From Thermodesulfobacterium thermophilum DSM 1276 (GTDB lineage Bacteria; Desulfobacterota; Thermodesulfobacteria; Thermodesulfobacteriales; Thermodesulfobacteriaceae), in assembly GCF_000421605.1 (NCBI RefSeq), contig NZ_ATXI01000003.1:62001-126000 (forward strand): 64,000 nt of DNA, given 5' to 3'. The notes under the pieces are model-generated. The model did not search any database. It saw only the letters and a program-made list of their open reading frames with translations, and was not told the DNA's origin. The position numbers and the translations under genes are program-made. Of this stretch, positions 26,992 to 36,460 are shown piece after piece (the first letter of the stretch is position 1; every line of letters begins with the position of its first letter).

Positions 26992-29019
26992 ATGGAGAAT
27001 ACTGCAAAACAATTAAAAGATTTACTTACTGAAAATCTCAACAACTTTCTTGTTTTCAAAAAAATTCTAGAGGATTACGAACAAAAAATCCAACCTTATG
27101 AGCTTTTAGACATTTTAATAAGTCTTCTTCAAAAAAAAGAGGCATTAAGTAAAGAGGTAGAGATTTTCCTCTTGTCAAAGCTTGCCTATATTTGCGAAAA
27201 TATCTATGAATTTAAAAAGGCCTTTAACATCTACAAACAGCTATTTATTTCTACTTCTGACCCTAAATACTTGGAAAAAACAGAAAAACTTCAAATATTA
27301 AAAAAGATCGAAAGATTAAAATATGTTTTCAAAAAACTTAATCTTAAGATAGAAGAACTTTTAAAACTTTATACCGAAAGTTTAGAAACTAACAAAAGCT
27401 TAGAACTTTTACTTATAGAACGTTATAAAGTGAAGAAGTCAGAAATACTTGAGTCTGTTAAAAACGTTTATCAAATCCCAGTTATTGACGCAAGAGATTT
27501 AACAAAGTATTCTAAAATGCCTCAAGTTTTAGGGGTAAAAAAACAGTTTTTTTTAGATGCTCTTTGTGTACCCCTAAAAGAAAAAGAAACCGGTAGGATT
27601 TATCTCGTCTGTTATGATCCTGAAGACCAAGAAAACATAGAAAAAGTTAAAAAAGTCCTTCAACTTTCTTCTGAAAACTTGGTGTTAAGTTTTGCGATCA
27701 AAGAAGATTTGATGGACATCGTAGATAATTATTTTTCTGAAGGGAGCTTGTCCATACCAGAAGAGGTTGGGATAGAAGAGGTACAGGAAGAGGAAGAAAT
27801 AGAAGATGTATCTTTGATAGATAGTGCCATCGTTCAACTGGTTAATTTCATCATAGAAGAGGCTTATAAAAGGAGAGCCTCAGACATTCATTGGGAAAGT
27901 TTAACCGGGAAGAAGGGGTTGCAAGTAAGATTTAGGGTGGATGGAGAGTGCTTTCATTATTCTACCATTCCTGAACATCAGAAAAGACAGGTTATCTCTC
28001 GTATTAAAATCATGGCGAATCTTAACATTGCAGAAAAAAGACTTCCCCAAGACGGAAAGATAAAATTTAGAACCAAAGAAGGCAAAGAGTTTGAAATAAG
28101 GGTAGCTACCCTTCCTACGGTTGACAACAACGAAGACGTAGTGATGAGAATTTTAGGAGGGATAGAGTTTAAACAATTAGAAGAAATAGACCTGTTAGAA
28201 GAAAACTACCAAAACTTCAAAAAAATTTTAGACTATCCCTATGGGTTGATCTTAGTAGTAGGGCCTACTGGTTCAGGTAAAACCACCACCCTTCATGCTG
28301 CTTTAAAATATTTAAATAAGCCAAACAAGAAGATCTGGACAGCAGAAGACCCGGTAGAAATCGTACAAGAAGGGCTTCGTCAGGTGCAAGTTAACCCTAA
28401 GATCGGACTTACCTTTGCCAAAGTACTTCGGGCCTTTTTACGTGCAGACCCTGACATCATCATGATAGGAGAAACAAGAGATGAAGAAACAGCACATACT
28501 TTAATAGAAGCCTCTCTTACCGGGCATTTAGTTTTAAGCACCTTACATACTAACAGCGCCCCTGAAACCATCACCAGACTTTTAGGTATGGGTATAGATC
28601 CGTTTAACTTTGCAGACGCTTTACTGGGAGTGCTTGCCCAAAGATTGGCTAAAAGGCTCTGTAAAGAATGTAAGGAACCTTATACTCCTTCAGAAGAAGA
28701 GATAGAACGTCTTAAAAGAGAATACGGATTTCATCCTACTAAACCTCTGACCGATGAAATGATTGAAAAAGCTACTTTTTTCAGGCCTGTAGGGTGTCCT
28801 CAATGTAATGATACAGGTTTTAAAGGTAGGATGGCTATCCATGAACTTCTTACCCCTGATGAAGAGCTAAAAGACTATATTATCAAAAACAAACCTGCTA
28901 ACGAGATCAGAAACCTGGCTATCACTAAAGGGTTTACGACCCTTAAACAAGACGGTATTTTAAAAGTTTTAAAAGGCGAAACTACCTTAAAACAAGTGCT
29001 TGCTGTAACCGTAAGGTAA
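26992..29019 (+). CDS. Type II secretion / type IV pilus assembly ATPase (GspE/PilB family)
   Basis: About 675 residues from ATG 26992 (a TTG two codons earlier is also possible; neither has a clear ribosome site). Residues 1-120 are an unusual helical, TPR-like N-terminal extension. Then come the GspE N-domain, Walker A GPTGSGKTTT, the Asp-box/Walker B region RADPDIIMIGETRDEETA and a tetracysteine zinc motif (CKEC ... CPQC). It powers pilus or pseudopilus assembly. No other pilus genes are adjacent. TATAAT at 26903-26908 with a weak TTTAAA -35 may be its promoter. Confidence 0.92.
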   Translation: MENTAKQLKDLLTENLNNFLVFKKILEDYEQKIQPYELLDILISLLQKKEALSKEVEIFLLSKLAYICENIYEFKKAFNIYKQLFISTSDPKYLEKTEKLQILKKIERLKYVFKKLNLKIEELLKLYTESLETNKSLELLLIERYKVKKSEILESVKNVYQIPVIDARDLTKYSKMPQVLGVKKQFFLDALCVPLKEKETGRIYLVCYDPEDQENIEKVKKVLQLSSENLVLSFAIKEDLMDIVDNYFSEGSLSIPEEVGIEEVQEEEEIEDVSLIDSAIVQLVNFIIEEAYKRRASDIHWESLTGKKGLQVRFRVDGECFHYSTIPEHQKRQVISRIKIMANLNIAEKRLPQDGKIKFRTKEGKEFEIRVATLPTVDNNEDVVMRILGGIEFKQLEEIDLLEENYQNFKKILDYPYGLILVVGPTGSGKTTTLHAALKYLNKPNKKIWTAEDPVEIVQEGLRQVQVNPKIGLTFAKVLRAFLRADPDIIMIGETRDEETAHTLIEASLTGHLVLSTLHTNSAPETITRLLGMGIDPFNFADALLGVLAQRLAKRLCKECKEPYTPSEEEIERLKREYGFHPTKPLTDEMIEKATFFRPVGCPQCNDTGFKGRMAIHELLTPDEELKDYIIKNKPANEIRNLAITKGFTTLKQDGILKVLKGETTLKQVLAVTVR

Positions 29020-29811
29020 ATGCCTTTGTCTTCCTCGATCAAGTCTAAAAAAGTATGGAAAGTAAAAACCAACCAAGATATCTCTGAGTTTGAAGATTTA
29101 CTGGCGATAGAAACCAAGATCAAGCTTTTGATAAACGAGCAAGAAATCCTCTCCCTTGCAGCCACCCCTATGCACCTTAAAGAACTAATCGTAAGCTTTG
29201 TCCTTACAGAAGGACTGATACAGAATGTCTGGTGTCCAGAAGAGCTTGAATTAATAGAGAAAAACGGAGAGATCATCGCTAAGATATATACCTATGAAAA
29301 AGTAGACCTTCCTTCAAAAACCCTTTCTTCAGGATGCTTTGCCTCATACAGTTTCCTCTCTGAGGTACAACCTTATAACTCTTTTAATTTTAAGGTTGGT
29401 AAAGACTCTATATTTAGCTTGTTTAAGGCTTTTGTTAAAAAAGCAGAACTATTTAAGCTTACAGGTTGTTTGCACTCAGCAGCCATTTGTAGCCAAGAAG
29501 ACATAATTTTTTATGCAGAAGACATAGGAAGACATAATGCGGTTGACAAGGTATTAGGATATGCCCTTCTAAATGGTCTTTCCTTAGAAGACAAGCTTAT
29601 CCTCGTAAGCGGTAGAATTTCTTCGGAAATGGTACTTAAGGTGGGGAGATGGAAAGTTCCCTTTTTAATAAGCCGCAGTGCACCTACCTCCTTAGCCGTG
29701 GAGCTTGCCGAAAAAATTGGAATTACCTTGATAGGGTTTTTGCGGGGAGAAAGGTTTAATGTTTACACCCATCCTCAAAGAATATTAGATTTCTCAAAAC
29801 ATGGAGGTTAA
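29020..29811 (+). CDS. fdhD: Formate dehydrogenase sulfurtransferase FdhD
   Basis: 263 residues beginning directly after the GspE stop. Motifs KLTGCLHSA and AEDIGRHNAVDKV are typical of FdhD, which hands sulfur from IscS to the molybdenum/tungsten bis-MGD cofactor of formate dehydrogenase. The catalytic-loop cysteine is C106 (LSSGCF); the second cysteine of the usual CxxC is a serine (S109). No formate dehydrogenase is in the window. Confidence 0.9.
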   Translation: MPLSSSIKSKKVWKVKTNQDISEFEDLLAIETKIKLLINEQEILSLAATPMHLKELIVSFVLTEGLIQNVWCPEELELIEKNGEIIAKIYTYEKVDLPSKTLSSGCFASYSFLSEVQPYNSFNFKVGKDSIFSLFKAFVKKAELFKLTGCLHSAAICSQEDIIFYAEDIGRHNAVDKVLGYALLNGLSLEDKLILVSGRISSEMVLKVGRWKVPFLISRSAPTSLAVELAEKIGITLIGFLRGERFNVYTHPQRILDFSKHGG

Positions 29812-29812
29812 A

Positions 29813-31210
29813 ATGGGATTTAAAATTGGTTTTTACGGAGGAGCAGGAGGAGTAACGGGAAGTTGTTTTCTTTTAGAAATAAGAAATACAAAGATCTTAG
29901 TTGATTGTGGGCTTTTTCAGGGGCTTGAAAGTTCAAAAAATCAAAACCATTTTCCTTTTAACCCTAAGGAAATCTCTTATCTTATTCTTACTCATGCCCA
30001 TATCGACCATTGTGGAAGGATACCTCTTTTAGTAAAAGAAGGATTTAGGGGTAAGATCATCTGTACTAAACCTACTTCTCAAATAGCTAAGATTATGCTT
30101 CTTGACGCGGCAAAAGTAATGAGAGAGCATTATAAAACGCTATACAAAAAATCGATTAAGAGAGGATTAGACTTACCCCCTCCTCCTCTTTATGACGAAT
30201 ACGATGTATTAGAAAGTTTTAACTTTTTTAAAATAAACCTCAATTTTGATACACCTTTGATTTTAGAAAACAAAATAAAAGTCCTTTTTAAAGACGCAGG
30301 CCATATCCTTGGGTCCTGTTTTGTTCAGATAGAGGACTTAGAAACTAAACAAAAAATAACCTTTTCTGGAGATTTAGGAAATAAGAACAAACCTATCGTA
30401 AAAGACTTTGACTATCCCTTACCTACAGACTTTTTATGTATAGAAACCACTTATGCAGATAGAGATCATAAATCTTTTGAAGAATCAAAAAAAGAACTGT
30501 TAGAAGCAATTCTTGAAACCTTCGAAAGAGGAGGAAACGTCTTTATTCCCACTTTTGCTCTCGAGAGAGCTCAAGAAATTCTTTACACGTTGAGAGAATT
30601 TTATGAACAAAAACTTCTTCCCCCTTGCTATGTCTTTTTAGATAGTCCTCTTGCCATCAAGGCTACCAAAATATTTAAAGACAACCCTGAATTTTTTGAT
30701 GAAGAGGCTTATAAAGTGTTTACTCAAAAAGACCCTTTTGAGTTCCCCTATCTAACCCTTACAGAAGACGTAGAAGAATCTAAACAGATAAATAACGTAA
30801 GATCACGGGCTATAATCATTGCAGGAAATGGCACTATTACTGGAGGAAGAATTCTTCATCACCTAAGAAACAACATATATCGCCCAGAATGTAGTTTGGT
30901 TTTTGTAGGTTTTCAGCCTAAGGGAACCTTAGGGAGGCTCATCGTAGATGGAGCTAAAAAAATACATATTTTTGGTGAAGAACTACCTGTTCGACTAAAG
31001 GTTTACACCATAAACGGTTTTTCCTCCCATGCAGGACAAAAGGAGTTGTTAGAATGGATTTCTCGTTTAGACCATGTTAAAAAATTGTTTTTAGTACATG
31101 GAGAACCTGAAAAGATGGAGGTCTTTAAAAAAATCCTTTTAGAAAAATATCCTGAAAAATTTGATGAAATCCATATTCCAGCATTATTTGAAGAGATGGT
31201 TTTAAACTAA
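29813..31210 (+). CDS. Metallo-beta-lactamase/beta-CASP RNA-processing nuclease (CPSF-like)
   Basis: About 465 residues. The zinc motif LTHAHIDHCGR is near residue 60 and FSGDLG near residue 185. The beta-CASP cap and C-terminal RMMBL motifs follow: IIIAGNGTITGGR and FSSHAGQKELL. Family members are endo/exonucleases of RNA maturation. I chose ATG 29813 over 29801 because GGAGG (29803-29807) sits five bases before it. The RNA-ligase-partner gene follows 21 bases later, suggesting shared RNA metabolism. Confidence 0.9.
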   Translation: MGFKIGFYGGAGGVTGSCFLLEIRNTKILVDCGLFQGLESSKNQNHFPFNPKEISYLILTHAHIDHCGRIPLLVKEGFRGKIICTKPTSQIAKIMLLDAAKVMREHYKTLYKKSIKRGLDLPPPPLYDEYDVLESFNFFKINLNFDTPLILENKIKVLFKDAGHILGSCFVQIEDLETKQKITFSGDLGNKNKPIVKDFDYPLPTDFLCIETTYADRDHKSFEESKKELLEAILETFERGGNVFIPTFALERAQEILYTLREFYEQKLLPPCYVFLDSPLAIKATKIFKDNPEFFDEEAYKVFTQKDPFEFPYLTLTEDVEESKQINNVRSRAIIIAGNGTITGGRILHHLRNNIYRPECSLVFVGFQPKGTLGRLIVDGAKKIHIFGEELPVRLKVYTINGFSSHAGQKELLEWISRLDHVKKLFLVHGEPEKMEVFKKILLEKYPEKFDEIHIPALFEEMVLN

Positions 31211-31231
31211 GCAAAAAAATTGGAGTAAGAC

Positions 31232-31813
31232 ATGGAAAAAGAGAGATTAGTTCCAGATACAAGTATTTTTACCAATCCTGACGTTTATAAACAGTTTGGT
31301 TCAAACCCTTCAGAAGCCTTCACTAACTTTCTTTTAATGGTGGCAGAATTAGAAGGAGAGATAAACGTTTATTTACCAAGTTCTGTGTTCGAAGAGCTAA
31401 AAAGGATGCTTAAAAACCTTAAGCTTCCCCCTAAGGCAAGATCAGTGCTTAAGGTGAAATCTCCCAAAAAATACGAGCTCTATATTCCTGCTTTTTTGAT
31501 GTATGAATTTATAGAAGAATTAAGAAATAGGATCAACAAAGGCCTTAGAGTAGCAGAAGAGGCGGTAAAAGCCTCTACTTATAAAAAACCTGAAGAGGTT
31601 CTTAAATTTTTAAGAAGAAGATATAGAGAAGTATTAAGGGAAGGGATAGTTGACTCTAAAGAGGACTTAGAGATTATCCTTTTAGCCCTTGAGCTCGATG
31701 CCCTTGTACTTTCTGCAGACAAAGGGGTTCTCAATATGGCTGATAAGTTAGGCCTAAGATACCTTGAACCTCAGGATATAAAAGAAACCTTAGAGGGATT
31801 TAAACTCTGGTAA
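31232..31813 (+). CDS. RNA ligase partner protein (PIN-like, UPF0278)
   Basis: 193 residues. The N-terminal VPDTSIFTNPDVY motif, the SSVFEELKRML segment and the C-terminal LSADKGVLNMADKLG acidic motif match the PIN-fold family named RNA ligase partner protein, normally encoded beside an Rnl3-type RNA ligase. The acidic residues suggest a metal-dependent RNase. Here its neighbour is a beta-CASP nuclease, and no ligase is in the window. Confidence 0.85.
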   Translation: MEKERLVPDTSIFTNPDVYKQFGSNPSEAFTNFLLMVAELEGEINVYLPSSVFEELKRMLKNLKLPPKARSVLKVKSPKKYELYIPAFLMYEFIEELRNRINKGLRVAEEAVKASTYKKPEEVLKFLRRRYREVLREGIVDSKEDLEIILLALELDALVLSADKGVLNMADKLGLRYLEPQDIKETLEGFKLW

Positions 31814-31818
31814 GGGTT

Positions 31819-32355
31819 TTATAGTTTCAACTCGTTAAACATTATGTCTTGAAGTATAATTTCAGCTAAATCTTGAGAAAGAAGTTTTAAGGCCTCTTCT
31901 CTACCAGGGTCTAAAAAATTAACCACCTGTTGTTGAGCTACACGATAAACCTCATAACGGCTAATCGGTCGTTTTAAAATAACCTTTCCGGTTTTTCTTT
32001 CGATAAGCTGATATTCTCCCTCAAAAGATATCTTTCTTTCTTTGGTAACCAAAAAAGTTTCATAAGAAATAGGATCTAAATAAACCCTTTTTATTTCACC
32101 TTTTAAAACCAGATCTGCCCTGTCTTCATCATATACAGGAAGTAAAAACTGACCTTGTGCAAACTTATGTCTTAAGTAATAAGAAAGATATTCTCCTAAG
32201 GAGGTTTCTGAAGAATAGTTTTTCCAAGGGGGGATATAAATGGTCTTCCAGTCTTCTTTTAAATATAAAGGGCGCTGGTAAAAACTATAACCACAACCCA
32301 AAAGTATAAAACTAAACCACAAAATTAATAAGTTTCTTAGGGACAAAAACCACAT
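31819..32355 (-). CDS. lptE: LPS-assembly lipoprotein LptE
   Basis: 178 residues. Signal with lipobox LLGC (cysteine near residue 21), then the LptE-like start GYSFYQ and [18 protein letters not shown] region. With LptD it forms the outer-membrane translocon for lipopolysaccharide, so the organism has an LPS-type outer membrane. Its start overlaps the 3' end of leuS by 44 bases. Confidence 0.85.
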   Translation of the reverse strand: MWFLSLRNLLILWFSFILLGCGYSFYQRPLYLKEDWKTIYIPPWKNYSSETSLGEYLSYYLRHKFAQGQFLLPVYDEDRADLVLKGEIKRVYLDPISYETFLVTKERKISFEGEYQLIERKTGKVILKRPISRYEVYRVAQQQVVNFLDPGREEALKLLSQDLAEIILQDIMFNELKL

Positions 32356-34897
32356 TTTTGATTTGTTTTCCTTCTAAATATTTTTTTACCTTTGGTCTCT
32401 CTTTTATCATAGATTCTAACTCTTCCTTAGTAGCCTCAACCGAAACCTCCACCTGATCTCTCACCTTACCGTTAACCTGAACCACAAGCATATAGGTCTC
32501 ATCTACCAACCAGGCTTCTTCGTACTCAGGGAAACGTTCACAGGAAATAAAAGTCTTCTTTCCAAGCTCTTGCCACAACTCTTCTGCCAAATGAGGACAT
32601 ACAGGAGATATAAGTAACACCACCTTTTCTAAACACTCTTTTATCAGTTTTTTGTGCATCATGTTATTTAAATCTATTTCTTTTAGATAATCCTGAAATA
32701 GGTTTAAAAACTCCATGATAGCCGCAATCCCTGTGTTAAACCTTAGTCTTTTTTCAAAATCTTCAGAAACTTTTTTAATAGTCTTATGAAGTTTTTTTCT
32801 AAGAGGCACTAACTTGGGATCAAGATTTTTAAACTCTTCAGAGGAATATTCTATTCCTCTTAAGTCCTCTGCATATTCTAACACTAAATGATAAAGTCTT
32901 TTTAAAAACCTGTATGCACCTTCTATACCATGGTCACTCCACTCAAGGTCTTTTTCAGGTGGAGCTGCAAAGGAGATAAAAAGTCTTACGGTGTCTGCTC
33001 CGTATCTTTTAATCATCACATCAGGGTCTACTACATTACATTTACTTTTTGACATCTTTTCAAACTTTCCTACGATGATTTCTTGACCACATCCTGGTTT
33101 TAAACATCTTCCTTCAGGAGAAACCTCTTCAGGATAGACCCATCCATGCACCGGACATTTATAGGTTTCTTTGATAACCATACCTTGGGTAAGTAAATTT
33201 TTAAAAGGTTCGTTTATCTTGAAATAACCAAGGTCTCTTAAAACCTTAGTAAAAAATCTGGCATAAAGAAGGTGTAAAATCGCATGTTCTATACCACCGA
33301 TATACTGGTCTACAGGCAACCAGTAATGGATATCCTCTGGATTAAAGGGTTCAGGATAATCAGGACAGGCAAACCTTGCGAAATACCAGGAAGACTCCAT
33401 AAAGGTATCAAAGGTATCGGTTTCTCTTTTAGCTGGACCTCCACACTTAGGACAGGTAGTATTAACAAAATCAGACAACAAAGGCAAAGGAGATCTCCCA
33501 GTAAAGTCTATCTGAACGTCTGTAGGTAAAACTACCGGGAGGTTTTCCAGTTTCTCAGGAACAATACCGCACTTATCACAATATACCATAGGTATAGGAC
33601 AACCCCAGTATCTTTGCCTCGAAACCCCCCAGTCTCTAAGCCTGTAAGTTACCTTTTTTCGGCCCAAACCTTTTTCTTCGAGATAAGCAGTTATTTTACT
33701 TTTTCCTTCTATACTTGGGAGACCGTTAAAAGGCCCTGAATTTACCATAATCCCAGGTTTTTCATAAGCTTCTTCAAGGTCTTCAGGGTTTAAGTTCATA
33801 CCTTCTGGCTGGATCACTATTTTTATAGGAAGATTATATTTTTTGGCAAACTCAAAGTCTCTCTGGTCGTGCGCAGGAACACACATAATAGCTCCAGTCC
33901 CATATTCCATAAGTACAAAATTAGCTGCATAAACAGGAAGTTTCTCCCCAGTCAATGGATGGATGGCATAACTTTCCAAGAATAAACCCTCTTTTTCTGC
34001 CATACCTGTTTCAATTTCTCTTCTTTCCTTTCTGACTTTATCTATAAACTCAGCTAAAGCTTGAGACAAACCCTTTTTTTCAGCTAATCTCTGAGCTAAT
34101 GGATGTTCAGGGGAGAGAGAAATAAAGGTAGCACCATAAAGGGTATCAGGGCGGGTGGTGTAAACTATTAAGTCTTCTCCTATTTCTGGTAAAAAGAACT
34201 TTATCTCAGCCCCTTCACTTTTTCCTATCCAGTTTCTCTGCATTGTAATAACTCTTTCAGGCCAGTATTTCTCAAGCTCATCAAGCTCTTTTAAAAGTTC
34301 CTCTGCATAAGCTGTTATTCTTAAAAACCAACCTTCCATTTCTTTATAAGTGACCTCAGTTCCACAACGCCAACAACATTCATCCTCCACCTGTTCGTTA
34401 GCAAGTACCGTATGGCAAGAAGGGCACCAGTTAACCAACGAGGTTTTCCTATAGGCAAGTCCTCTTTCATACATCTCGATAAAAAACCTTTGTTCAAACT
34501 TATAATAACTTGGGTCACAGGTAGCTAACTCCCGTTTCCAGTCGTAACTAAAACCAAGTTTTTTTAACTGATTTTTCATGTAGGCTATGTTATCATAGGT
34601 CCATTTAGCAGGATGAACCCCATGTTTTAAAGCGGCATTTTCTGCAGGGAGGCCAAAGGCATCCCATCCCATAGGATGAAGTACATTATACCCTTTCATC
34701 CTTTTTACTCGGGCTAAAATATCACCTAAGGTATAGTTTCTTACATGCCCCATATGAATCCTTCCAGAAGGATAAGGAAACATTTCAAGCACATAATATT
34801 TAGGTTTAGAAGGGTCTGTTTTAGCTTCAAAAATCTGATGTTTTTCCCAAAGTTCTTGCCATTTTTTTTCTATAGTAGAAGAATCATACTTTTTCAT
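32312..34897 (-). CDS. leuS: Leucyl-tRNA synthetase
   Basis: 861 residues. HIGH-type signature HMGH in [12 protein letters not shown] (near residue 48), the CP1 editing domain with [12 protein letters not shown], the zinc-finger-like [21 protein letters not shown] stretch split here into its two CxxC pairs, and [10 protein letters not shown] near residue 615. Charges tRNA-Leu. Overlaps the ferredoxin gene by 14 bases. Confidence 0.97.
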   Translation of the reverse strand: MKKYDSSTIEKKWQELWEKHQIFEAKTDPSKPKYYVLEMFPYPSGRIHMGHVRNYTLGDILARVKRMKGYNVLHPMGWDAFGLPAENAALKHGVHPAKWTYDNIAYMKNQLKKLGFSYDWKRELATCDPSYYKFEQRFFIEMYERGLAYRKTSLVNWCPSCHTVLANEQVEDECCWRCGTEVTYKEMEGWFLRITAYAEELLKELDELEKYWPERVITMQRNWIGKSEGAEIKFFLPEIGEDLIVYTTRPDTLYGATFISLSPEHPLAQRLAEKKGLSQALAEFIDKVRKERREIETGMAEKEGLFLESYAIHPLTGEKLPVYAANFVLMEYGTGAIMCVPAHDQRDFEFAKKYNLPIKIVIQPEGMNLNPEDLEEAYEKPGIMVNSGPFNGLPSIEGKSKITAYLEEKGLGRKKVTYRLRDWGVSRQRYWGCPIPMVYCDKCGIVPEKLENLPVVLPTDVQIDFTGRSPLPLLSDFVNTTCPKCGGPAKRETDTFDTFMESSWYFARFACPDYPEPFNPEDIHYWLPVDQYIGGIEHAILHLLYARFFTKVLRDLGYFKINEPFKNLLTQGMVIKETYKCPVHGWVYPEEVSPEGRCLKPGCGQEIIVGKFEKMSKSKCNVVDPDVMIKRYGADTVRLFISFAAPPEKDLEWSDHGIEGAYRFLKRLYHLVLEYAEDLRGIEYSSEEFKNLDPKLVPLRKKLHKTIKKVSEDFEKRLRFNTGIAAIMEFLNLFQDYLKEIDLNNMMHKKLIKECLEKVVLLISPVCPHLAEELWQELGKKTFISCERFPEYEEAWLVDETYMLVVQVNGKVRDQVEVSVEATKEELESMIKERPKVKKYLEGKQIKNVVFVPKKLINFVV

Positions 34898-35093
34898 AAG
34901 GCCCCCCTTCCGCAGAAATAGCTTTTACAGGACAGTTCTCTATGGCAGATATACAATCACAAGATTTGCACCCCTCAAAATTATAAACCAAAGCCTTTCT
35001 TTCAGGACCCCACGTAAAGACCTCAGGACATATCTCTATACAATATCCACAGCCTATACAACTTTCCTGGTCTACTTCTAAAGAAGTAACCAT
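34884..35093 (-). CDS. Small ferredoxin, [4Fe-4S]
   Basis: 69 residues. First cluster motif [12 protein letters not shown] (CxxCxxCxxxCP) at residues 11-22. A second group, CKSC, a further Cys, and the ENCP motif, gives four more cysteines with odd spacing, so it may bind one cluster plus a disulfide or a second cluster. It starts exactly where icd ends (1-base overlap), a possible link of isocitrate dehydrogenase and ferredoxin-dependent steps. Confidence 0.88.
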   Translation of the reverse strand: MVTSLEVDQESCIGCGYCIEICPEVFTWGPERKALVYNFEGCKSCDCISAIENCPVKAISAEGGPYEKV

Positions 35094-36319
35094 TATATTC
35101 CTTCCTTGTAAATGTTTTCTACTATAGCTTCTGCAAACTCAGAACATTTAACCTCTTTTGCACCTTCAAGCTGCCTTGCTAAATCATAAGTCACTATCTT
35201 TTGCTGGATGGTTTTGGTAAGACCTTTCCAAATAAGTTCAGCAGCCTCCTTCCATCCAAGATATTCAAGCATCATTTTTCCAGAAAGTATCAAAGAAGAA
35301 GGATTAACCTTGTCTAACCCTGCATACTTAGGGGCTGACCCGTGAGTAGCCTCAAAAACAGCATATCCATCTCCTATGTTAGCACCAGGGGCCATCCCAA
35401 GACCCCCTACCTGGGCAGCTAAAGCATCAGAAAGATAGTCTCCGTTTAAATTGGGAGTAGCAAGTACCCCATAGTCCTCTGGTCTAAGTAAAGCCCACTG
35501 AAACATAGCATCGGCTATTCTATCGTTAATGATAACCATACCCTGAGGAATACCCTCGGAAAATCTTTCTTTTAACTCTTCCTCTAAAACTACCTTGTCT
35601 GAAAATTCTGCCTTGGCTACTTCATAACCCCAAGCTCTAAAAGCACCTTCGGTATATTTCATGATGTTACCTTTATGCACCAAAGTAACTGTTTTATATC
35701 CATTATTTAAGGCATACTGAATGGCTTTTTTTACCAACCTTGCGGTTCCAAACTTACTGATAGGTTTTATCCCTATACCTGAACCTTCCCTTATTTCTTT
35801 TCCAAAATTTTCTTTGATAAACTCTATCAGTTTTTTAGCTTCAGGTGACTCTGCTGGAAACTCTATGCCTGCATAAACATCCTCCGTATTTTCTCTAAAA
35901 ACTACCATGTTTACCTTTTCGGGATGTTTAACAGGTGAGGGAGTACCAGGGATCCACCTTACAGGCCTTACACATGCATAAAGATCAAGAACCTGCCTTA
36001 AAGTAACGTTTAAACTTCTAAAACCTCCTCCTACCGGGGTAGTCAACGGTCCTTTTAAAGCCACGACCGAACTTTTGATAATTTCTAATGTTTCTTCAGG
36101 AAGATAGGTACCTGTCTCTTTATAGGCCTTTTCTCCTGCTAAAACCTCTTTCCACAAAATCTTTTTCTTACCTCCATAAGCCTTGTCAACCGCTGCATTT
36201 AATACCTTTAAAGTGGCCTTCATTATGTCAGGCCCAATTCCGTCACCTTCGATATAAGGAATTTCTGGATCATCAGGTACGATAAGAGAGAAATTTTCAC
36301 CAATTTTAATTTTAGCCAT
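35093..36319 (-). CDS. icd: Isocitrate dehydrogenase (NADP+)
   Basis: 408 residues. The [12 protein letters not shown] start, the substrate loop [13 protein letters not shown] near residue 105, [14 protein letters not shown] near residue 145 and [11 protein letters not shown] near residue 330 identify the decarboxylating isocitrate dehydrogenase. With the 2-oxoacid:ferredoxin oxidoreductase at 45.7-48.3 kb it can run in an oxidative or a reductive TCA direction. Preceded by AAGGGGG ribosome site. Confidence 0.95.
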   Translation of the reverse strand: MAKIKIGENFSLIVPDDPEIPYIEGDGIGPDIMKATLKVLNAAVDKAYGGKKKILWKEVLAGEKAYKETGTYLPEETLEIIKSSVVALKGPLTTPVGGGFRSLNVTLRQVLDLYACVRPVRWIPGTPSPVKHPEKVNMVVFRENTEDVYAGIEFPAESPEAKKLIEFIKENFGKEIREGSGIGIKPISKFGTARLVKKAIQYALNNGYKTVTLVHKGNIMKYTEGAFRAWGYEVAKAEFSDKVVLEEELKERFSEGIPQGMVIINDRIADAMFQWALLRPEDYGVLATPNLNGDYLSDALAAQVGGLGMAPGANIGDGYAVFEATHGSAPKYAGLDKVNPSSLILSGKMMLEYLGWKEAAELIWKGLTKTIQQKIVTYDLARQLEGAKEVKCSEFAEAIVENIYKEGI

Positions 36320-36460
36320 CCTGTCCCCCTTATAGAAAAATTGATTTTTTTTTCAAATCTACCACATCTTAGTTAAACTAACAACTTTTTATCAACCTGA
36401 TTTTAAACAAATTTGTGTTGACACTTGAATAGAGAATTTTAATAACGAACTATGTAAAAA

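Noticed and set aside
36418-36446. TTGACA followed by TAATAA on the plus strand downstream of icd
   Set aside because: Promoter-like but pointing into the antisense of the Lon-like gene with no gene to drive; AT-rich spacers give many chance matches.
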